Assembly: GCA_002733915.1 (NCBI GenBank)
Contig: NVXN01000006.1
Span: 122,865-130,406, forward strand
Length of the DNA stretch: 7,542 bases
Direction: 5' to 3'
Origin: Aequorivita sp.
GTDB taxonomy: Bacteria > Bacteroidota > Bacteroidia > Flavobacteriales > Flavobacteriaceae
The position numbers and the translations under genes were made by a program. Of the stretch, positions 6,609-7,542 are shown one piece after another (within the stretch, counting starts at the first letter, position 1; every line of letters starts with the position of its first letter). The notes beneath the pieces were generated by a model. It ran no database searches. It worked only from the letters and a program-made list of their open reading frames with translations, and was not told where the DNA came from.

Positions 6609-6625
6609 TTTGAATGAATTTCAAA
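6609..6625. repeat. Second inverted repeat, 6-bp arms
   Basis: TTTGAA (6609-6614) and TTCAAA (6620-6625) are exact reverse complements around a 5-nt loop, starting 10 nt after the 19-nt palindrome. In AT-rich DNA such short arms can arise by chance. Confidence 0.35.
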
Positions 6626-6693
6626 GGATTTAATTGCATTATAACCTGTAAAGATACAATTAACATAATTAGTATGCTTAAGTTTTTTGATTG

Positions 6694-6701
6694 TAAGTTT
6701 G
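6694..6701 (+). promoter_or_regulatory. -7 element of module 2 (TAAGTTTG)
   Basis: This is an exact TAnnTTTG match, 31 nt before the ATG of the second small lipoprotein, the same spacing as in module 1. GTTTGA at the 3' side is shared between the copies, and the sequence further upstream is not, so the conserved block starts at this element. No good -33 box is visible. Confidence 0.6.
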
Positions 6702-6707
6702 ACCCAT

Positions 6708-6725
6708 ATTAACCTCACAAAAACT
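6708..6725 (+). repeat. Conserved 18-nt leader element, copy 2
   Basis: Identical to 5754-5771 (ATTAACCTCACAAAAACT), seven nt before the ATG of the second lipoprotein gene. The 18 identical bases contrast with the many differences in the coding parts of the two modules, suggesting that the leader is under its own constraint. Confidence 0.65.
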
Positions 6726-6732
6726 TATTATT

Positions 6733-6873
6733 ATGAAAAACTTTAAAGTTATTATTGTAGCCGCAATTTTTGCCGTAGGATTATTCGCTTCTTGTACCCC
6801 AGAAGGAATCCAGGATGAACAAACCCCACAACAAATCGACGTCAGAACGGTTCAGGTTCCGCCAGCCGGATAG
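6733..6873 (+). CDS. Small putative lipoprotein, 46 residues (module 2)
   Basis: Paralogue of 5778-5918, with no recognised family. It starts MKNFKVIIVAAIFAVG, reaches the same lipobox-like FASC with Cys21, then CTPEGIQDEQTPQQI, and diverges over the last 11 residues (VRTVQVPPAG end). The mature peptide would be 26 residues. In the stretch shared with the membrane gene the lipoprotein frame keeps DEQ and PQQI with silent third-position changes, whereas the membrane frame changes most residues after MNK. This shows selection on the short frame. It has its own -7 element and leader, so it is probably transcribed independently of module 1. The last 59 nt overlap the membrane protein gene. Export and lipidation are predicted from sequence only. 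Confidence 0.75.
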   Translation: MKNFKVIIVAAIFAVGLFASCTPEGIQDEQTPQQIDVRTVQVPPAG

Positions 6874-7348
6874 AAAAAGTTTAATACAAGGAGGCATCAT
6901 TGTGTTTATAATGGCATGCACTCCTTTTATATATTATGCATATGAAAGTTTCCCAGCCGATACTACGGTTTGGGAAACTTCCTTTTTTACATTCACGACA
7001 AAGTATACATCACTATACCACTATGCTTGGTTTTTAACAGGTAAGGTAATTCCCGTTATACTGTTATTAATTTGGTTTTTTACTTGTAAACATTGGTGGC
7101 ATTGGATTATCCTCGTGCCATTATCGATGTATGTTTTTCAGCTTTTCAATATTCTTAAACAAAATTTGAATGCAGATGAAGTTGAAATAATTTACGTAAT
7201 TCCGATAATGATGGTAGTAATTCCATTCGTATACCTAATAAGAGCAAAACTTTTTAGCCAAATGAGACAGGACGATTTGAAATCATTTGAGGAAGAACTT
7301 TTGCACAAACGATCTTTTTGGCAGCAGATAAAAGATCTCTTTCGATAA
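6815..7348 (+). CDS. Four-helix membrane protein of unknown function, 177 residues (module 2)
   Basis: Paralogue of 5860-6372, about half identical by eye over the core. The N-terminal tail is longer and very basic (ERFRFRQPDRK at 11-21), which fixes the N-terminus as cytoplasmic. Predicted helices lie at about 22-43, 76-91, 96-114 and 125-143. Conserved segments are YESFP (44-48), WET, IWFFTCKHWW (86-95) in the tight turn between helices 2 and 3, DEVEI (121-125), IPFVYLI, and a C-terminal DLKSFEEELLHKRSFWQQIKDLF-type tail. The start ATG 6815 is the counterpart of 5860, and the next in-frame Met lies inside helix 1. The gene overlaps the lipoprotein gene by 59 nt in the +1 frame and is followed 54 bp later by the alanine dehydrogenase gene. 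No catalytic motif of a known enzyme is visible. A conserved Cys-Lys-His-Trp-Trp could be a binding or structural site, which is inference. Confidence 0.85.
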   Translation: MNKPHNKSTSERFRFRQPDRKSLIQGGIIVFIMACTPFIYYAYESFPADTTVWETSFFTFTTKYTSLYHYAWFLTGKVIPVILLLIWFFTCKHWWHWIILVPLSMYVFQLFNILKQNLNADEVEIIYVIPIMMVVIPFVYLIRAKLFSQMRQDDLKSFEEELLHKRSFWQQIKDLFR

Positions 7349-7353
7349 TTAAC

Positions 7354-7383
7354 TTTTCAAAATTGTGAAAATTCCGTAAATTG
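7354..7383 (+). promoter_or_regulatory. Candidate promoter of the alanine dehydrogenase gene
   Basis: TTTTC (7354-7358) and, about 20 nt on, TAAATTG (7377-7383) resemble a -33/-7 pair, with the -7 box one base short of TAnnTTTG. TTTTC and GAAAA also form a short inverted repeat. It lies in the 54-bp gap between the module 2 membrane gene and the ATG at 7403. Confidence 0.3.
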
Positions 7384-7402
7384 AAACTGCCAAGTTCGTA
7401 CC

Positions 7403-7542
7403 ATGCCAAAACCAAAATCACCCTTCACAAGAGCACAATTGCTTCCCCAAGAAGAAACCCTTGAAGTTTCCAAACAAAAAGGCGAGCTCTTTATTGGCAT
7501 ACCTAAGGAAGCTTATTTTCAAGAAAAACGTATTTGCCTAAC
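7403..7542 (+). CDS. ald: Probable alanine dehydrogenase, 5' part (46 codons visible)
   Basis: Alanine dehydrogenase converts L-alanine and NAD+ to pyruvate, ammonium and NADH in the cytoplasm. Seen: the ORF starts MPKPKSPFTRAQLLPQ, and GELFIGIPKEAYFQEKRICL follows at residues 27-46. IGIPKE with a following E-x-R is the N-terminal signature of the alanine dehydrogenase / PNT-alpha family, where the Arg contacts substrate. The 26-residue extension before it is, from memory, usual for the flavobacterial proteins. The NAD-binding domain and catalytic His lie beyond the window, so the assignment rests on the N-terminus alone. A transhydrogenase alpha-type relative is the main alternative. It follows module 2 by 54 bp on the same strand. 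Confidence 0.8.
   Translation, partial: MPKPKSPFTRAQLLPQEETLEVSKQKGELFIGIPKEAYFQEKRICL

Larger units (their letters stand above)
6373..6732. other. 360-bp AT-rich spacer between the two modules
   Basis: No ORF of convincing length is present on either strand. The spacer holds a promoter-like site near 6409, a 22-codon ORF with possible HTH-relic continuation (6483-6594), a 19-nt palindrome (6580-6598), a second inverted repeat (6609-6625), and the -7 element and leader of module 2. Its density of inverted repeats is higher than elsewhere in the window. Confidence 0.6.
5739..7348 (+). repeat. Tandem duplication of a promoter-leader-lipoprotein-membrane protein module
   Basis: Copy 1 spans 5739-6372 and copy 2 spans 6694-7348, offset by 955 bp. 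Shared in the same order and spacing are the -7 box, the 18-nt leader, the 46-codon ORF, the internal ATG with 59-nt overlap, and the four-helix protein. Amino-acid divergence is large, so the duplication is old or the copies were acquired separately. No flanking direct repeats typical of a transposon were seen. Confidence 0.8.

Noticed and set aside
5592..7402. Insertion sequence or transposon as the source of the module pair
   Set aside because: No transposase, terminal inverted repeats or target-site duplication could be seen at the edges.

Overview
The window reads as AT-rich chromosomal DNA from a Flavobacteriia-type Bacteroidetes. The main indications are an LpxC-FabZ fusion gene, a PorX-type response regulator with a PglZ output domain, TsaE-like and alanine dehydrogenase genes in the style of that class, and -7 elements of the TAnnTTTG type in place of -10/-35 boxes. 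No Shine-Dalgarno sequences stand out, as expected for the group. I see no rRNA, tRNA, CRISPR array, transposase or insertion-sequence ends.

Minus-strand block (1-3374): an HD-domain phosphohydrolase with an apparent TTG start is followed by lpxD and then the 5' part of lpxC/fabZ, which leaves the window at base 1. lpxD and lpxC/fabZ overlap by 8 bp and carry out successive lipid A steps: LpxC deacetylates the UDP-linked monosaccharide, LpxD adds the second acyl chain, and the fused FabZ domain serves acyl-chain synthesis. A 158-bp divergent gap (3375-3532) separates this block from the plus-strand genes.

Plus-strand block (3533-5591): porX is a complete receiver-PglZ regulator, in this phylum tied to type IX secretion control. 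It is followed by tsaE, the ATPase of the tRNA t6A machinery. A perfect 10-bp inverted repeat lies just upstream of tsaE.

Accessory block (5592-7402): this is the part that ordinary annotation would largely miss. It holds two diverged tandem copies of one module. Each copy has a TAnnTTTG promoter element, an 18-nt leader identical in both, a 46-residue putative lipoprotein, and a four-helix membrane protein of 170 or 177 residues. The membrane protein starts inside the lipoprotein gene, in the +1 frame, with a 59-nt overlap in both copies. The substitution pattern shows that the short lipoprotein frame is really coding. The 360-bp spacer between the modules contains a perfect odd-centred 19-nt palindrome, a second inverted repeat, a promoter-like site and a possible HTH gene relic. 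I recognise no function for this module; a paired envelope system is an inference.

The window ends in the 5' part of a probable alanine dehydrogenase gene (from 7403).
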